Assembly: GCF_015679185.1 (NCBI RefSeq)
Contig: NZ_CP064939.1
Coordinates: forward strand, 1,426,001-1,490,000
Source: Pedobacter endophyticus
GTDB lineage: Bacteria; Bacteroidota; Bacteroidia; Sphingobacteriales; Sphingobacteriaceae
DNA length: 64,000 bases
Direction of reading: 5' to 3'
The notes under the pieces are model-generated. The model worked only from the letters and a program-made list of their open reading frames with translations. It made no database searches and was not told where the DNA came from. Shown here in pieces: positions 62,403 through 64,000 of this stretch (the stretch's first letter is position 1; every line of letters begins with the position of its first letter). The translations under genes were made by a program, and so were the position numbers.

Positions 62403-62594
62403 GCCCCGATGTTAGCTTTTTCATCATTACCTTACCTTGGAAATCCATGTTTTTTCGGCGGTCATTAATAGTGCATTAGCCCGTTTTTTCTGCATAAATC
62501 GCACAGATTTAAAAAGATTTCATCGCCGCACATCTTTTTATTATCTGCGAAAAATAAGCCGGCTATTGATTAATTTTGGTGCTCAGAAACGATC

Positions 62595-63827
62595 ATGTTT
62601 AAACCTATCCTTAATACCTATAAAGCTTCATTTAGCGGACTAACCAGAGAAACCTGGCTTTTGAGCAGTGTAATGATGTTTAACAGGTTTGGAAGCATGG
62701 CCGTTCCGTTTATGGGCCTTTATGTTACCCAAAGCTTGCACCGTTCAGAAACCGACGCCGGGTTAATTATTACACTTTTCGGGGTAGGTTCAATTCTCGG
62801 TTCGCTTACCGGGGGCAAACTTACCGATGTTATTGGCTTTAGGCCAGTACAAATACTATCATCAATAATTGGCGGCTTACTTTTTATTCTTTTTTCAACC
62901 ATCGATCATTTTTTTACACTTTGCCTGTTGGCTGTCGTCATCAGCTTTTTTTCAGAAGCCTTTAGGCCAGCCAATTTCACCGCCGTAGCGCACTACGCTA
63001 AAAAAAAGAACATCACACGAGCCTATTCATTAAACAGGTTGGCAACCAATATCGGCTGGTCGGCAGGGATTAGCATGGCCGGAATAATTGCGTCAATCAA
63101 TTACAAATTGCTCTTTATTGTTGAGGGCGGCGTGAGCATTCTGGTTGGCCTTTCTATACTTTTCTTGCTCCCAAAGGTGAAGGGATTTATAAAGACTGCT
63201 AAAGCGAACCGCAGCACAATGGTGATTAAAAAGCCCTGGCAAGATCCTTTTTACATCAAATTTATCCTCATCACCACTATTTTTATCACTTCCGCATTTC
63301 TAATGTTTAGGGTTGTTCCTGTATTTTTTAAAGAACAATGGCACATTAACGAAGCCGCAATCGGTGTAATTATCGGTTTAAACGGCGCTATAATTGCCCT
63401 ATTCGAAATGGTTATGATCAATAAGATCGAAAACAGAAGATCGCCAATTTTTTTCATCATTATCGGTGCCATTTTGTTTGCGGTTTCCTATCTTATACTG
63501 AGCGTACCCTTTGCCCTACACGTAACCATGGCCGTGCTTACCGTTGTTATTTTTACCATCGGCGAAATGTTCGTTTTGCCATTTATTAACACCGTTGTAA
63601 TTAACAGCAGTAACGAACATAACCGCGGCCTATACGCTGCTGGCTACACCCTAAGCTGGTCAATTGCCCAGGTTTTAGGCCCATTAAGCGGCTTTTTTAT
63701 CGCGAAGCATCTTGGCTACAACATGCTATGGTTTGGCGAAGCCTGCATTTTGTTGCTCTGCGCTTACGCCTTCAGTATGCTCGGAAAAGCGAGTGTCAAG
63801 GCCATTTTAAATACCGATCAGGCATAA
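62595..63827 (+). CDS. MFS transporter
   Basis: A 410-residue major-facilitator protein with about twelve transmembrane helices and a long central loop near residue 200 (FIKTAKANRSTMVIKKPWQD). The motif A-like loop GGKLTDVIGFRPVQIL follows helix 2. No substrate-specific residues are recognised; the sequence resembles multidrug or sugar efflux types of Bacteroidota. TAATTTTG at 62571-62578 may be its -7 element. Single gene. Confidence 0.88.
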   Translation: MFKPILNTYKASFSGLTRETWLLSSVMMFNRFGSMAVPFMGLYVTQSLHRSETDAGLIITLFGVGSILGSLTGGKLTDVIGFRPVQILSSIIGGLLFILFSTIDHFFTLCLLAVVISFFSEAFRPANFTAVAHYAKKKNITRAYSLNRLATNIGWSAGISMAGIIASINYKLLFIVEGGVSILVGLSILFLLPKVKGFIKTAKANRSTMVIKKPWQDPFYIKFILITTIFITSAFLMFRVVPVFFKEQWHINEAAIGVIIGLNGAIIALFEMVMINKIENRRSPIFFIIIGAILFAVSYLILSVPFALHVTMAVLTVVIFTIGEMFVLPFINTVVINSSNEHNRGLYAAGYTLSWSIAQVLGPLSGFFIAKHLGYNMLWFGEACILLLCAYAFSMLGKASVKAILNTDQA

Positions 63828-63857
63828 AAAAAGGAATAAGCAGTTCGCCTATCCCTT
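63826..63857 (-). terminator. Intrinsic terminator on the minus strand
   Basis: Read on the minus strand, AAGGGATA pairs with TATTCCTT (seven of eight positions) around an 11-base loop, followed by seven T residues. It would end a transcript entering from the right edge and abuts the MFS stop codon. Confidence 0.5.
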
Positions 63858-63879
63858 CCATTTAATAGCAGTGCAATTA

Positions 63880-64000
63880 CGATTATATTAGTTGAAACAT
63901 AATCGTTTTTTGTAGAAAATGAGCGTTCTGGAACCTTTGGCCGGCCGCAGTCCCGCTATTAACCATAGTCCTCGCTTTGCCAGGCGCTCCATGCCCTACT
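63880..64000 (-). other. Possible end of a minus-strand transcript (gene or structured RNA)
   Basis: Read on the minus strand, GAGCG and CTGG near 63989-63977 can pair with CCAG and CGCTC near 63935-63921, enclosing smaller hairpins; a T-run terminator follows at 63826. One frame also ends in a plausible peptide (WSAWQSEDYG, stop at 63959). The fragment is too short to decide between a protein C-terminus and a structured RNA. Confidence 0.25.

Overview
The window looks like a chromosomal segment of a Bacteroidota bacterium, most likely Sphingobacteriaceae (Pedobacter-like). Three things point there: family content (DUF3857 proteins, DUF3822-rsmD-coaD order, a DnaQ/GIY-YIG fusion, a DACNV protein), AT-rich intergenic DNA, and several promoters of the Bacteroidota type (TTG, about 21 bases, TAnnTTTG). 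I see no rRNA, tRNA, phage, insertion sequence or CRISPR array. It reads as core and semi-accessory chromosome, unusually rich in intergenic repeats.

Layout. 1-1000: the end of queG, then a small antitoxin gene with a PIN toxin gene broken by one in-frame TGA. 1.2-8.6 kb: a secreted M1 peptidase, a DnaQ-fold exonuclease, two overlapping DUF3857/transglutaminase-like exported proteins (the first has lost its catalytic Cys), and a 40-residue membrane peptide gene on the opposite strand. 9.2-18.5 kb: an L,D-transpeptidase, topB, an IGHMBP2-like helicase, a HipA-like kinase/DUF3037 pair, and a KTSC/Nei-type glycosylase cluster. 18.7-21.1 kb: an operon of a CarH-like MerR regulator, crtB and idi (carotenoid precursor supply). 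22.4-27.2 kb: two response regulators, an outer-membrane barrel, a DnaQ/GIY-YIG fusion nuclease, MmcQ/YjbR and VOC proteins. 27.7-31.9 kb: bioA, NUDIX, CDF transporter, PLP aminotransferase. 32-36 kb: a four-gene operon (nucleotide-sugar epimerase, GT39, GT2, tandem LAB_N protein) that looks like an envelope glycolipid or lipid A sugar-modification system.

38.1-45.8 kb is the most interesting region. A compact five-gene minus-strand operon encodes a flavin disulfide reductase, an OpuB/EgtV-type ATPase, a fused permease/substrate-binding protein, EgtB and EgtD. It is abutted by a convergent class V PLP enzyme and divergent from a GlcG/HbpS-like gene. I read it as a combined ergothioneine synthesis, uptake and redox operon. 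The substrate-binding domain fused to the permease appears circularly permuted: its C-terminal half precedes its N-terminal half.

46-64 kb: NIPSNAP and SMP-30 proteins, a heterodimeric ABC exporter with one degenerate ATP site, a CvfB-like S1 protein, a RecD-like helicase, a DACNV protein with a divergent DisA_N-like cyclase core, DUF3822-rsmD-coaD, an ECF sigma factor with a membrane partner, and an MFS transporter.

The gaps hold several repeat classes: a roughly 140-230 bp element with 17-base terminal inverted repeats (four copies), heptamer-periodic arrays (one inside bioA), a 90-92 bp tandem array with palindromic heads, a roughly 94 bp minisatellite of nearly 1 kb, and composite interspersed repeats in both orientations.
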